Part shown: positions 17,816 to 26,867 of the stretch, piece by piece | Layout: every line of letters starts with the position of its first letter | Position numbering within the stretch: position 1 is the first letter of the stretch | Source of the DNA: Acetobacteraceae bacterium | Lineage (GTDB): Bacteria > Pseudomonadota > Alphaproteobacteria > Acetobacterales > Acetobacteraceae | NCBI GenBank assembly: GCA_027451405.1 | Contig: DAIDJM010000058.1 | Location: 1 to 45,287, forward strand | Reading direction: 5' to 3' | DNA: 45,287 bases | The notes under the pieces: model-generated | The model's input: the letters and a program-made list of their open reading frames with translations, nothing else | What the model was told of the DNA's origin: nothing | Databases searched by the model: none | Position numbers and translations under genes: made by a program

Positions 17816-18354
17816 CGCAAGGGTTCCCCGGTCACGCGCAGCGCGATGCCGAGCAGTTTGGAACTGATCGACAGCCGATCCGCGGCCGCCGCTTGCAAAT
17901 CGACTGCAAAACGGACGTGCCCCCCGCGTACGATGAAATCCACCACACCGCCCGGTGGTGCCGGATCGTCGTCGGTGACCGTCAATATCGGCGTTCCCCG
18001 CAAGCTGGTGAGCAGGGGCGAGGCTCTTCCTGGCGGGAAATACATGACCTGACAGGGACGCGGGTCGCCACCCGCGTCGATCAGCCGCACTTCGACCGGA
18101 AGACCGTGCAGTGTTTCGCCCCGGGCCGCATCGGCGACGACGTCGCGGAAGGCAACGGCGCCGTAAACGCAGATCACAAAACTGTTACCCGCAAACGCTT
18201 CCGCGGGCCACGTCACGAATTGCGGCAGCTTGTAGAGGTAGGTGGCCTTCACGGCCGCGGCGAGCGGTGGCGCCTCCACCGTCGTCGCGCCAAGCAACAG
18301 CGAGCAGAGACCAAGCAGCAAACCGCGCCCGCATGCCAAAGCCGTATCGACCAC
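17812..18354 (-). CDS. YfiR family (DUF4154) periplasmic protein
   Basis: A 180-residue protein with a hydrophobic signal peptide (about residues 9-28). The YfiR pattern follows: LAAAVKATYLYKLPQFVTWPAEAF, then FVICVYG, LHGLPVEVRLI and CQVMYF. It ends with the conserved GGHVRFAVDLQAAAADRLSISSKLLGIA helix. YfiR in Pseudomonas is a periplasmic repressor that binds the CHASE-type sensor of the diguanylate cyclase YfiN. Here the gene overlaps a histidine kinase with a similar sensor, suggesting that the same regulatory logic has been transplanted onto a kinase. It is divergent from a TonB-dependent receptor across an 85-base intergenic region, which must hold both promoters. Confidence 0.88.
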   Translation of the reverse strand: MVDTALACGRGLLLGLCSLLLGATTVEAPPLAAAVKATYLYKLPQFVTWPAEAFAGNSFVICVYGAVAFRDVVADAARGETLHGLPVEVRLIDAGGDPRPCQVMYFPPGRASPLLTSLRGTPILTVTDDDPAPPGGVVDFIVRGGHVRFAVDLQAAAADRLSISSKLLGIALRVTGEPLR

Positions 18355-18439
18355 GTTTCAAGACGCCGCGTCCACACCCGGCGTTTGCCTCAAGCTCCCG
18401 GCGCACACAATCCCCGCGCAGCGATGCGGCCAGCCGCAC

Positions 18440-20347
18440 ATGAGAGAAACCCTCGTTCGTCGTGCGGGCGCTTTCTGCTGCGTGCTGACAGCCGGCGCAT
18501 TCGGGCCGTCTCTTGCATCTGCGCAATCGCTTGAAGCGTTGCGCGCGCTGTCCGTGGATCAGCTCGGCCAGATACCGGTCACGACGGTTTCGCGGAGCGC
18601 CGAGGCGCTCAGCGACGCACCCGCCTCGGTGTTCGTCATCACGCATGACGATATCATGCGCTCGGGCAGCCGCACATTGCCTGAAATTCTACGGCTCGCT
18701 CCCAATCTCGAAGTCGCGCAACTCAATTCGAGCAGCTACGCGATCTCGGCTCGCGGTTTTAATGTCGGGCTGAACGCCAGCCTTTCCAACAAACTCCTCG
18801 TGCTGGTCGACGGACGCAGCGTCTACTCGCCGATGTTTGGTGGCGTCTATTGGGACATGCTCGATCTTCTTCCAGAGCAGATTGAGCGCATCGAAGTGAT
18901 CAGCGGGCCAGGTGCCACACTCTGGGGCTCGAATGCGGTGCAAGGGGTGATCAATATCATCACCCGCCGCAGCGAGGACGCGCAAGGAGGTTGGCTTACG
19001 ATCGGGGGCGGCAATATCGAGCGTCAGGCCAGCATCGGCTATGGCGGCCGCCTGTCGCCTGACCTCACCTACAGCGCCCATGCCGACATTACCGGCATCA
19101 GCGCCTTTCCGCTCGCGAATGGGCATTCCGCCAATGATGCCTGGTGGCGACCCGGGGGCGGCTTACGGTTCGATTGGACGCCGGGCGAGGATCAGGTAAC
19201 GCTTCGCGGGGATCTCCTCACCGCGGTCGAGCAGCCTGGCGGGTTCGTGCGTGAAAATGGAGCGAGCGCAAATTGGACGCACGCGCTCGGCGGTGACTCG
19301 AGCCTGCAACTTCTGACCTATTACGATGACTCCTATCGAGCCATCAACAACGGCTCTTCTTTCGACGTGCGAACCTACGATGCCGAATTACAGCACAATC
19401 TGACAATCGCCGGCTGGAATCAGATTGTGTGGGGCGCGGGAGAGCGTCATGTGGACTACAGCTTCGAGAACAGCGTGCTTGCGCTTCAACCGCCAAGCAA
19501 TGGCATCAACTTGGCCGATCTTTTTGCTCAGGACACGATTTCGCTCGACCATGCACTGAAGCTGACGTTCGGTGCCAAGCTGGAAAATGAGCCCTACGCG
19601 TCCTGGCAGTTCATGCCGAGCCTGCGCTTGGCCTACAAGCCCGTCGATGGAACGCTGCTGTGGGGCGCTATTTCCCGCGCTCTGCGCTCACCGACTCCGG
19701 TGGACAGCGACTTCCGCGAGCTGCTCGGCAACATCGTCTATGTCAGCGGGTCGAACTCGTTCCGGCCCGAAGCCGTGACCGCCTACGAACTTGGACTGCG
19801 CAGCAATCTCGGCGCGCGCGCCTCCCTCTCACTCACCGGCTATTATAACGTCTACGGTGCCTTGCGCAGCGTCGATCCAAGCGCGACACCTAGCGGCATA
19901 CCCTATGTTTTCGGCAACCGTGCCGACGGACATGCGCTCGGACTGGAGGGCTGGGGCAGCGTTCAGGCGACACCCTGGTGGCGCCTGTCCGCCGGCTTTT
20001 TCGTGCTGCGGGAGAGGCTGCACTATCTTGCCGGCGCCATTCCGAATTTCACGCTTGGTTTCCTTGCCAACGATCCCGGCAATCAGGAGACGTTCCGGTC
20101 CTCCTTCGATTGCGGCGATGGTGTCACCTGGGATATGTTTCTGCGCCGGGTGGATGCGCTGCCACACCCCAAAGTGCCCGGCTACACGGAGCTCGACACA
20201 CGGATCGGGTGGGCGGTGACTCCCAAACTGCAATTCTCGCTCGCCGGCTTCAACCTGCTCCACCCGCGCCATCCCGAATTCGTCGAGCCCGGCGTCACCA
20301 CCGATATACCGCGCAGCGTTTTCGCCGAGATGCGTGTACGATTTTGA
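18440..20347 (+). CDS. TonB-dependent outer-membrane receptor
   Basis: A 635-residue outer-membrane protein. The signal peptide is about residues 1-29, ending ASA before QS. A plug domain follows (VTTVSRSAEALSDAPASVFVITHDDIMRSG, then RTLPEILRLAPNLEVAQ). It includes LVLVDGRSVYSPMFGGVYWDML and IERIEVISGPGATLWGSNAVQGVINIITRR, the classic TonB plug signatures. The C-terminal barrel ends in the aromatic residue of EMRVRF. The frame is open upstream to 18242, but ATG 18440 gives a clean signal peptide. Ligand unknown; the pattern matches generic Cir/BtuB-like receptors. It is divergent from the yfiR-kinase operon, suggesting that the kinase may respond to, or control, this uptake system. Confidence 0.93.
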   Translation: MRETLVRRAGAFCCVLTAGAFGPSLASAQSLEALRALSVDQLGQIPVTTVSRSAEALSDAPASVFVITHDDIMRSGSRTLPEILRLAPNLEVAQLNSSSYAISARGFNVGLNASLSNKLLVLVDGRSVYSPMFGGVYWDMLDLLPEQIERIEVISGPGATLWGSNAVQGVINIITRRSEDAQGGWLTIGGGNIERQASIGYGGRLSPDLTYSAHADITGISAFPLANGHSANDAWWRPGGGLRFDWTPGEDQVTLRGDLLTAVEQPGGFVRENGASANWTHALGGDSSLQLLTYYDDSYRAINNGSSFDVRTYDAELQHNLTIAGWNQIVWGAGERHVDYSFENSVLALQPPSNGINLADLFAQDTISLDHALKLTFGAKLENEPYASWQFMPSLRLAYKPVDGTLLWGAISRALRSPTPVDSDFRELLGNIVYVSGSNSFRPEAVTAYELGLRSNLGARASLSLTGYYNVYGALRSVDPSATPSGIPYVFGNRADGHALGLEGWGSVQATPWWRLSAGFFVLRERLHYLAGAIPNFTLGFLANDPGNQETFRSSFDCGDGVTWDMFLRRVDALPHPKVPGYTELDTRIGWAVTPKLQFSLAGFNLLHPRHPEFVEPGVTTDIPRSVFAEMRVRF

Positions 20348-20352
20348 AGGTC

Positions 20353-21237
20353 TTAGCTTGACTTGCCGGCGTCCTGCGCGGCGAGTCGGCCAATCGCCGA
20401 CCAGTCCAACCCGTCGCCGCCTTGGGCAAGCAGAGTTATGAAACGGTCGCGCAGCAGACTGGCCAGCGGCAACGGCACCCGGAGCTGCTCGCCCGCTGCG
20501 AGCGCGAGCCCGACATCCTTGAGCCCGAGAGGAGCGGCGAAACCCGGCGGGGCGAATTTTTCTTCCACCAGCAACGTGCCGTACGTGCGGTAAACCGGCG
20601 CCGGAAACAGCGTCGAGGTCAGCAGCTCCAGAAAGGCATGCTGATCCCCACCCCCTTTTCCGACGAGCGCCAGGGCCTCGGCAAGCGACTCGATCACCGA
20701 CGCAATAAGAAAATTGCCGCTCAGCTTAACAAGATTCGCCGTTGGCGGCGTTTCGCCCATCACGAAAGTGCGCTGACCGATCGCGTCGAAGATCGGCCCC
20801 GCATCACGCACGGCGCCAGGATCGCCGGCCGCCACCACGAACAGCTTCGCGGCAGCCGCCGCCTCCGGTCGGCCGAACACAGGTGCAGACACCATCCGCT
20901 GCCCCGATTTCGCATGCGAGGCTGCAAGACGCTCCGCCAGCGCAATGCCGATCGTACTCGAGGCAATATGGAGGGACCCGGGCGGCAAATGCGCCACAAT
21001 CCCGTCCGCTCCCAAGGTCACGCCTTCGACTGCCTCGTCGTTCGCGAGCATCGTCACCACGGCGTCCTGCCCCCGGCAGGCCTCGGCAACGCTCTCCGCG
21101 ATGTGGGCGCGATCGCCCGCGAGAGCCCGCGCTTTGTCCGGCGTTCGGTTGTAGAGGGTAAGCTCGTGCCCGGCTCGGTGCAGATTGGCCGCCATGGCGG
21201 CACCCATCCGCCCGAGCCCGATGAAGCCGATCTTCAT
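20353..21237 (-). CDS. NAD(P)-dependent beta-hydroxyacid dehydrogenase (HIBADH/GLYR family)
   Basis: A 294-residue protein. The Rossmann motif is MKIGFIGLGRMGAAMAANL, with YNRTPDKA after the second strand; that pattern favours NADPH. The substrate-binding GSLHIASSTIG and the catalytic lysine in NLVKLSGNFLIAS match the 3-hydroxyisobutyrate dehydrogenase superfamily. The VSAPVFGRPEAA stretch is typical of the less-studied GLYR1-like group that reduces succinic semialdehyde or glyoxylate, among others. Its start overlaps the stop of the upstream Old Yellow Enzyme gene by 4 bases, so both are one operon. The stop is only 5 bases from the convergent receptor gene. Confidence 0.88.
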   Translation of the reverse strand: MKIGFIGLGRMGAAMAANLHRAGHELTLYNRTPDKARALAGDRAHIAESVAEACRGQDAVVTMLANDEAVEGVTLGADGIVAHLPPGSLHIASSTIGIALAERLAASHAKSGQRMVSAPVFGRPEAAAAAKLFVVAAGDPGAVRDAGPIFDAIGQRTFVMGETPPTANLVKLSGNFLIASVIESLAEALALVGKGGGDQHAFLELLTSTLFPAPVYRTYGTLLVEEKFAPPGFAAPLGLKDVGLALAAGEQLRVPLPLASLLRDRFITLLAQGGDGLDWSAIGRLAAQDAGKSS

Positions 21238-22352
21238 GCGGCCGCCGCGCCGCGAGCGTCGGCGAGTGTCGGATAATCCGTATAGCCTTTGGCACCGCCG
21301 CCATACCAGGTCGCTTTCGGCGCCTCGACGAGCGGAGCGCCCGTGCGCAACCGCTCGACCAGATCCGGATTGCCGATGAAGAGTCTGCCGAAGCAGATCA
21401 GGTCCGCGAGGTCCTCGCGCCGCGCGCGCAGCGCCATTTCCCGGTCGTAACCGTTATTCGCCATGTAGAGGCCGCGGAACTGCCGCCGTAACCGCTGGAA
21501 GCTGAATCCCGGCGGCTCGTCGCGGGGCCCCTGGGTTGCACCCTCGATGCAGTGCAGATAGGCGAGGCCGAAGCGGTTCAGCGCCGCCACCAAAGTGCCG
21601 TATGTGCCCATCGGATCGCTATCGAGCGGCGAGCCCCCAGGCTGCGGGGTCAGTGGGGAGATCCGGATACCCACGCGCTCGCCTCCGCCCCAGATCTCGG
21701 TTACGGCCGCGGTCACTTCAAGGACGATCCGCAGCCGGTTCTCCACCGAGCCGCCGTAGCGGTCGGTGCGCCTATTGGTGCTGTCACGGATGAATTGCTC
21801 GAGCAGATAATTGTTCGCCGAATGGATCTCGACCCCATCGAACCCCGCACGGCGCGCGCATTCGGCCGCATGCGCGTAGTCGCGGACGATGCGAGGAATT
21901 TCGTCGGTCTCGAGTGCCCGGGGCGTCACATGCGGCTTCAGCCCGGTTTCGGTGAAAGCCTCGCCCTCTGGCCGGATCGCCGAGGGCGCCACCGGCAACA
22001 CGCCGCCCGGTTGTAAATCGGGATGGCTGATGCGCCCGACATGCCAAAGCTGACAGAAGATATGCCCACCCTTGGCATGCACTGCGTCGGTCACGAGCCG
22101 CCAGCCGGCGATTTGCGCCTCGCTCCAGATGCCTGGCGTGAAGGCATAGCCTCGCGCTTCCGCCGAAATATTCGTGGCCTCGCCGATCATCAGCCCTGCT
22201 GATGCGCGCTGCGCATAATATTCGGCGTTGAGCGGACCCGGCACGCCGCCCTCACCGGCCCGGCTGCGCGTCAGCGGGGCCATGACGATCCGGTTTGCAA
22301 GCGTAATGGGCCCGAGCCGCACCGGCTCGAACAGATCGCTCTTCTGGTCCAT
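21234..22352 (-). CDS. Alkene reductase, Old Yellow Enzyme family (NemA-like)
   Basis: A 372-residue FMN enzyme that reduces electrophilic C=C bonds with NAD(P)H, with roles in detoxifying enals, maleimides and nitro compounds. The N terminus MDQKSDLFEPVRLGPITLANRIVMAPLTRSRA carries the FMN-binding segment with the class I Thr. The substrate-binding pair of His and Asn is in GVEIHSANNYLLEQF, followed by DSTNRRTDRYGGS. The C-terminal CFGRLFIGNPDLVERL binds the FMN phosphate. A strong ribosome-binding site (AAAGGAAT) precedes ATG 22352. The upstream gap 22353-22504 should hold the promoter. The coupled dehydrogenase downstream suggests a two-step carbonyl/enal detoxification. Confidence 0.92.
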   Translation of the reverse strand: MDQKSDLFEPVRLGPITLANRIVMAPLTRSRAGEGGVPGPLNAEYYAQRASAGLMIGEATNISAEARGYAFTPGIWSEAQIAGWRLVTDAVHAKGGHIFCQLWHVGRISHPDLQPGGVLPVAPSAIRPEGEAFTETGLKPHVTPRALETDEIPRIVRDYAHAAECARRAGFDGVEIHSANNYLLEQFIRDSTNRRTDRYGGSVENRLRIVLEVTAAVTEIWGGGERVGIRISPLTPQPGGSPLDSDPMGTYGTLVAALNRFGLAYLHCIEGATQGPRDEPPGFSFQRLRRQFRGLYMANNGYDREMALRARREDLADLICFGRLFIGNPDLVERLRTGAPLVEAPKATWYGGGAKGYTDYPTLADARGAAAA

Positions 22353-22504
22353 GCGAAATTCCTTTGGAGGTGCCCTATGGGGCGCCCAGATGTGAGGCGA
22401 CCCGGCCTTTGACAAGGCTTTGTTCTTTTTCGAACTTTCTGTTGACCGCCATGGCGCTCAATCAGATCCCGACCAAGAACGAAAGTCTTTTCGCTTCCTT
22501 TTCT

Positions 22505-23545
22505 TCAGACAAAGCAGATTCCTGTTTTTCCTTCGATCATGTCGCCAATCACGTATCCCCCCGTCTCCGAACAAACCGCGGACGCCCGGTCCGGAGCCAC
22601 CGCAATCAGCAACCCGCCGCTCGTTTGCGGATCGCACAGCAGATCCCGCCGCCAACCGGGTACATCCTCCGGCCACGCCACGTCACCGCCATAACTCCTC
22701 CAGTTCCGCGGCGCAGCGCCCGTCCGTATGCCCGCCGCGGCGAGCGCCTCGGCCGCCCGCAGCATCGGTATGCGTGAAGCATCGAGCCTCGCCCCGAGAT
22801 GGGCACCGTGGCACATCTCCAGCAAGTGCCCCAAAAGGCCGAAACCGGTGACGTCGGTTGCGGCGTGGACACCGGACATATCCGCCAGCCGCATGCCCAC
22901 CCGGTTCAGCGCTGTCGTCGTCTCCAGCAGGAGCGCCCGGATTTCCGCCTTGCGCGCCGCCGGAAGCTCCGGGGCCCGCAGCGCCTGCGCCAGCACGCCG
23001 ATGCCGAGCGGCTTGGTCAGGATCAAGACATCGCCCGGCCGACTTGTGTGGTTGCGCAACACCCGCTCCGGATGCACCAGCCCGGAAACCGCGAGCCCAA
23101 AGAACAACGCGGGGCTGTCGATCGAGTGGCCGCCCGCGACCGGAACGCCTGCCTTGAGGCAGATGGCCGCCCCGCCCTCCATGATCCGCCGAGCCGTTGC
23201 GAGGTCGAGCGCACTCGCCGGCATGCCGAGCAAGGCGAGCGCCAGCACCGGCCGGCCGCCCATGGCATAGACGTCCGACAGCGCGTTCGCCGCCGCGATG
23301 CGCCCGAAATCGAACGGATCGTCGACGATCGGCGTGAAGAAATCGGTGGTCGAGACCAGCGCCTGGTCCGGCCCGATCCGCAATACGGCCGCGTCATCGG
23401 CGGTTTCGCGTCCCACGAGGAGATCGGGCGAGACGCCACCGGACGGCAGCCCGGACAGGATCGCCCGCAGGGTCGCGGGCGGCAGCTTGCAGCCGCAGCC
23501 GCCCCCCTGCGCGAGCGCCACGAGCGAAGGCGAAAGCTCATCCAT
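22505..23545 (-). CDS. selD: Selenide, water dikinase (selenophosphate synthetase)
   Basis: A 346-residue enzyme that makes selenophosphate from selenide and ATP, the selenium donor for Sec-tRNA. The glycine-rich catalytic loop GGGCGCKLPP places Cys17 and Lys20 as in E. coli SelD. The Cys codon is TGC, so this SelD is not itself a selenoprotein. Further hallmarks are the DDAAVLRIGPDQALVSTTDFF metal/ATP region, GGHSID, ATDVTGFGLLGH and the C-terminal DPQTSGGLL. ATG 23545 is chosen because it places the catalytic residues at canonical positions. It is divergent from selA, with 58 bases between the starts. Confidence 0.96.
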   Translation of the reverse strand: MDELSPSLVALAQGGGCGCKLPPATLRAILSGLPSGGVSPDLLVGRETADDAAVLRIGPDQALVSTTDFFTPIVDDPFDFGRIAAANALSDVYAMGGRPVLALALLGMPASALDLATARRIMEGGAAICLKAGVPVAGGHSIDSPALFFGLAVSGLVHPERVLRNHTSRPGDVLILTKPLGIGVLAQALRAPELPAARKAEIRALLLETTTALNRVGMRLADMSGVHAATDVTGFGLLGHLLEMCHGAHLGARLDASRIPMLRAAEALAAAGIRTGAAPRNWRSYGGDVAWPEDVPGWRRDLLCDPQTSGGLLIAVAPDRASAVCSETGGYVIGDMIEGKTGICFV

Positions 23546-23603
23546 GATCGCGCCGCCCCTCCGCACGTTGAGACCGCGGCCACAACGCAAACGGGGTAGG
23601 AAA

Positions 23604-24974
23604 GTGCACGGAGGCGCAGACCCCGACCGATCCGCGCTCGCCCGCCTGCCCGCGATCGGCCGGCTGCTCGCGCATCCGGCTTGCCGTGCGCCGCTCGCCC
23701 AATTCGGCCGCGCCGCGGTGCTCGACGGGCTTCGGGCAACGCTCGAGGCGCATCGCGCGGCCCTGCGCGCCGGGCATCCCGAACCGGTGCCCAGCGAGGA
23801 GCGGCTGATCGCGGAGACTGCGTCGCATCTGGAGCGCGAGACCGCGCCGGGGCTCGTGCCGGTCATCAACGCGACCGGCATCGTCCTTCACACCAATCTC
23901 GGCCGGGCGCCGCTCGCGCCGGAGGCCGCCGAAGCTGCCCACCAGGCAGCCACCACGTATGGCACGCTCGAATTCGACCTCGCCGAAGGGACCCGCGGCG
24001 ATCGCACCGGCGCGGTGGAGCGCCAGCTCTGCGCGCTCACGGGCGCGGTCGCGGCGCTGGCGGTCAACAACGGTGCGGCCGCGATCCTGCTCGCCTTATC
24101 GGCGCTGGCGTCCGGCGGCGACGTCGTCGTCTCGCGCGGGGAATTGGTGGAGATCGGCGGCGGCTTCCGCATTCCGGACGTGATCGAGACCGGTGGCGCC
24201 AGGCTTGTCGAAACCGGCACCACAAACCGCACCCGCCTCGCCGATTACGAGTCGGCCATCACCGGGCGAACCCGCGTGCTGCTCAGAGTGCATGCCAGCA
24301 ACTTTCGGATGAGCGGCTTCACGCAGTCGGTTCCTCTTCAGCATCTGGCCGGTCTTGCGCGGCGGCATGGCCTCCATCTCGTCGCCGATCTCGGCAGCGG
24401 CTCGCTCGCCGGCGACGGAGAGACCAGCCTGCCGGGCGCGCTCGCAGCCGGCGCCGATCTCGTGACCGCCAGCGGCGACAAGCTGCTCGGCGGCCCCCAA
24501 GCGGGGCTGATCGCCGGGACGCGGGATGCGGTCGGCAGGCTGCGGCGACATCCGCTCCTGCGCGCGCTCCGGCTCGACAAGATGTCGGTCGCGGCGCTCG
24601 AAACGACGCTCCGGCTGCACCGTCACGCACCGGAGCGCATCCCGGTGCTGCGCATGCTGGCCACCTCCCCGAGCCAGCTCGCCGATCGCGCCGCGCGCCT
24701 CGTCGCGCAACTGCCCGCGAAAGCGGGGGCCGGAATCGTCGCGTGCGATGGCTATGCCGGCGGCGGTGCGCTGCCGGGAGAGGCGCTTCCGAGCCATGCC
24801 GTCACCCTCGCGATCGTTGGCGTTTCGTCCAGCGAGCTCGCGCGCCGTCTCCGCGGCGGCACACCACCCGTGATCGCGCGCATCGCGCAGGGGCATGTGC
24901 AACTCGATATGCGTACCGTTGCTGAAGCAGAACTTCCTGCCCTGGCTCGACGCATCGGCGAGCTCGCCTCGTGA
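23604..24974 (+). CDS. selA: L-seryl-tRNA(Sec) selenium transferase
   Basis: A 456-residue PLP enzyme (E. coli SelA 463) that converts seryl-tRNA(Sec) to selenocysteyl-tRNA(Sec). The signatures are INATGIVLHTNLGRAPL, the glycine-rich TYGTLEFDLAEGTRGDR, EIGGGFRIPDV, HASNFRMSGFT and VADLGSGSL. The PLP lysine is Lys293 in SGDKLLGGPQAG, close to E. coli Lys295. GTG 23604 with GGTAGGAAA just before it is taken as start; an in-frame ATG at 23545 would overlap the selD start region and looks less likely. The stop overlaps selB by 4 bases. Confidence 0.95.
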   Translation: MHGGADPDRSALARLPAIGRLLAHPACRAPLAQFGRAAVLDGLRATLEAHRAALRAGHPEPVPSEERLIAETASHLERETAPGLVPVINATGIVLHTNLGRAPLAPEAAEAAHQAATTYGTLEFDLAEGTRGDRTGAVERQLCALTGAVAALAVNNGAAAILLALSALASGGDVVVSRGELVEIGGGFRIPDVIETGGARLVETGTTNRTRLADYESAITGRTRVLLRVHASNFRMSGFTQSVPLQHLAGLARRHGLHLVADLGSGSLAGDGETSLPGALAAGADLVTASGDKLLGGPQAGLIAGTRDAVGRLRRHPLLRALRLDKMSVAALETTLRLHRHAPERIPVLRMLATSPSQLADRAARLVAQLPAKAGAGIVACDGYAGGGALPGEALPSHAVTLAIVGVSSSELARRLRGGTPPVIARIAQGHVQLDMRTVAEAELPALARRIGELAS

Positions 24975-26863
24975 GACGGCTCGTGGTCGGCGTGATCGGG
25001 CATATCGACCACGGCAAGACCGCACTCGTGCGCGCGCTCACCGGTATCGACACGGACCGCCTGCCCGACGAGAAGCGCCGCGGCATCTCGATTGCGCTCG
25101 GCTTCGCCCATTTCACCCCGGGACCTGATCTCTGCATCGAACTGATCGACATGCCGGGTCACGAGCGCTTCGTGCGCGCCATGATCGCCGGCGCCACCGG
25201 CATCGACGCGGTCCTGCTGGTGGTGGCAGCGAACGAGGGCATCCAGCCGCAAACGATCGAGCATGCCGACATTGCCGCGCTGCTCGGGGTTACCCGCGCC
25301 GTTATCGCGATCACCAAGGCCGATCTGGTCGCAGCCCCTGCGATCGAAGCCGTATCGCGCGCGGCCTCGCGGCTTGCCGAGTCACGCGGCCTCGACGCGG
25401 GTCCGCCGACCGTCACCGGCTTATGCGCGCCGGATTCTCTTGCGCGGCTGGAACAGGCGATTGGCGCGCTCGCCGGTCACGCGCCGCCGCGACCGGCCGG
25501 CGCCATCCCGTTTCTGCCGATCGATCGCGCCTTCACGCTTCCCGGTCACGGCACAATCGTCACGGGCACATTGCGCGGCGGGCCACTTGCCGCGAGCGAC
25601 ATGCTGGAGCTGCTGCCATCCAGCCGCAGGCTGCGCATCCGCGCCATCCAGACTCACGGCGAGCGCGTCTCCCGCGTGACGCCCGGCAACCGCGTTGCGC
25701 TCAATCTGCGCGACATTGCACCGGCCGAGATCGCGCGGGGTGCCGCTCTCGCCCCGGCAGGCCTCCTATCGGCGACACCTTGGGTCGCGGTCGTCCTACG
25801 CAGCGTTCCCGCCGCCCCGCCGCTCGAGACCGGTACGATGCTACGCGCGCATATCGGCACGGCGGAATGCGATGCGAGACTCCGGCTGCTCGACCGAGAC
25901 CGGCTCGATCCGGGCGAGAGCGCGTTCGCGCAACTGCATCTCGCGCACCCCCTCCCAGCGCCACCCCGCGAGCCCGTGCTTCTGCGGCTCGCGTCGCCCC
26001 CCCGCACTGTCGCGGGGGGGCCCATCCTCGACTCTGAACCTCGCCGGCTACGACGTCACACGGACGCCACGCGCACGCGCTGCGCGATCCTCGCCCGCTT
26101 CGACGCGGGCGACACGCTTGGGCTCTATCTATCGGAGGCGGGCGCCGACGGGACCACGCTGACCACGCTCGCGCGGCAATCCGGACTGGCACCACAAACG
26201 GCCGCGCATCACCTTGATGCTACCCAGGTGATCACGCGTGCCAACGGACGAATCGTTCGCCGCCCCCTTCTCGTGCAGCTTATGACCGAAATGGAAACCA
26301 CGCTCCGTCGCGCGCCCGATGGCCTCGATCGCGCGAGCCTGCGGGCCGCATTCCCGAACCTTCCCGATGCCGAACGTGAAGCTGTGCTGGACGCACTTCA
26401 GGAGTTCGGCCGCATACGCCGGCAAGCCTCGCGCTGTGTCGCAACAACCACGGAAGCCGAGCGCGCGCGCCAGCGGCGCGCGGCCGAGATGACCGCCTGG
26501 GTTGAAGCGAAACTCGCTCACGCCGGTCTTGCCCCCCCCGAACCCGCGGCGCTCCTGGAAAACGCGGAGACACGCGCCGCCCTCGCCGATTTGCTGCGCG
26601 CCGGTCTCATTCTCCGGCTGCGTGACCGCGTGCAGGCGCGGGACCTGCTGTTCCATCGAAGCGCGATCGACGACGCGCGGCGCCGCCTCGAGCCGAGCCT
26701 GCGCGAGCCTCCAGGACTGCTCGTGAGCGACGCTGGGCGACTGCTCGGCATTTCCCGCAAATACAGTGTGCCTCTGCTGGAGTATCTCGACGCGATCCGA
26801 TTCACGTGCCGCGTCGGCGACCGGCGCCGGCTCGCGACCGAAGCCGATCCACGACGTTTGTGA
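24971..26863 (+). CDS. selB: Selenocysteine-specific elongation factor SelB
   Basis: A 630-residue translation factor (E. coli 614) that carries Sec-tRNA(Sec) to UGA codons marked by a SECIS hairpin. It starts at GTG 24971 inside the selA stop. The GTPase motifs are GHIDHGKTALVRAL (P-loop), RRGISIALGF, DMPGHERFVRAMIAG and ITKAD. The beta-barrel domains follow (FTLPGHGTIVTGTL). The C-terminal winged-helix repeats bind the SECIS RNA and end in GISRKYSVPLLEYLD, a characteristic SelB segment. A 10-bp inverted repeat with C7/G7 runs lies inside the gene at 25996-26021. The tRNA-Sec gene begins 4 bases after the stop. Confidence 0.95.
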   Translation: MRRLVVGVIGHIDHGKTALVRALTGIDTDRLPDEKRRGISIALGFAHFTPGPDLCIELIDMPGHERFVRAMIAGATGIDAVLLVVAANEGIQPQTIEHADIAALLGVTRAVIAITKADLVAAPAIEAVSRAASRLAESRGLDAGPPTVTGLCAPDSLARLEQAIGALAGHAPPRPAGAIPFLPIDRAFTLPGHGTIVTGTLRGGPLAASDMLELLPSSRRLRIRAIQTHGERVSRVTPGNRVALNLRDIAPAEIARGAALAPAGLLSATPWVAVVLRSVPAAPPLETGTMLRAHIGTAECDARLRLLDRDRLDPGESAFAQLHLAHPLPAPPREPVLLRLASPPRTVAGGPILDSEPRRLRRHTDATRTRCAILARFDAGDTLGLYLSEAGADGTTLTTLARQSGLAPQTAAHHLDATQVITRANGRIVRRPLLVQLMTEMETTLRRAPDGLDRASLRAAFPNLPDAEREAVLDALQEFGRIRRQASRCVATTTEAERARQRRAAEMTAWVEAKLAHAGLAPPEPAALLENAETRAALADLLRAGLILRLRDRVQARDLLFHRSAIDDARRRLEPSLREPPGLLVSDAGRLLGISRKYSVPLLEYLDAIRFTCRVGDRRRLATEADPRRL

Positions 26864-26867
26864 GATT

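Noticed and set aside
15704-18052. A 782-residue open frame on the plus strand
   Set aside because: It is antisense to the histidine kinase, YfiR and alcohol dehydrogenase genes, low in hydrophobic pattern and rich in Arg/Pro/His, a typical shadow of high-GC coding sequence.
22440-22504. selD terminator (CGAAA-AGAC-TTTCG hairpin)
   Set aside because: The stem is only 5 A/T-rich pairs with no following U-tract, too weak to call.
23485-23500. Selenocysteine in SelD catalytic loop
   Set aside because: Some SelD proteins carry Sec at this position, but the codon here is TGC (Cys17).
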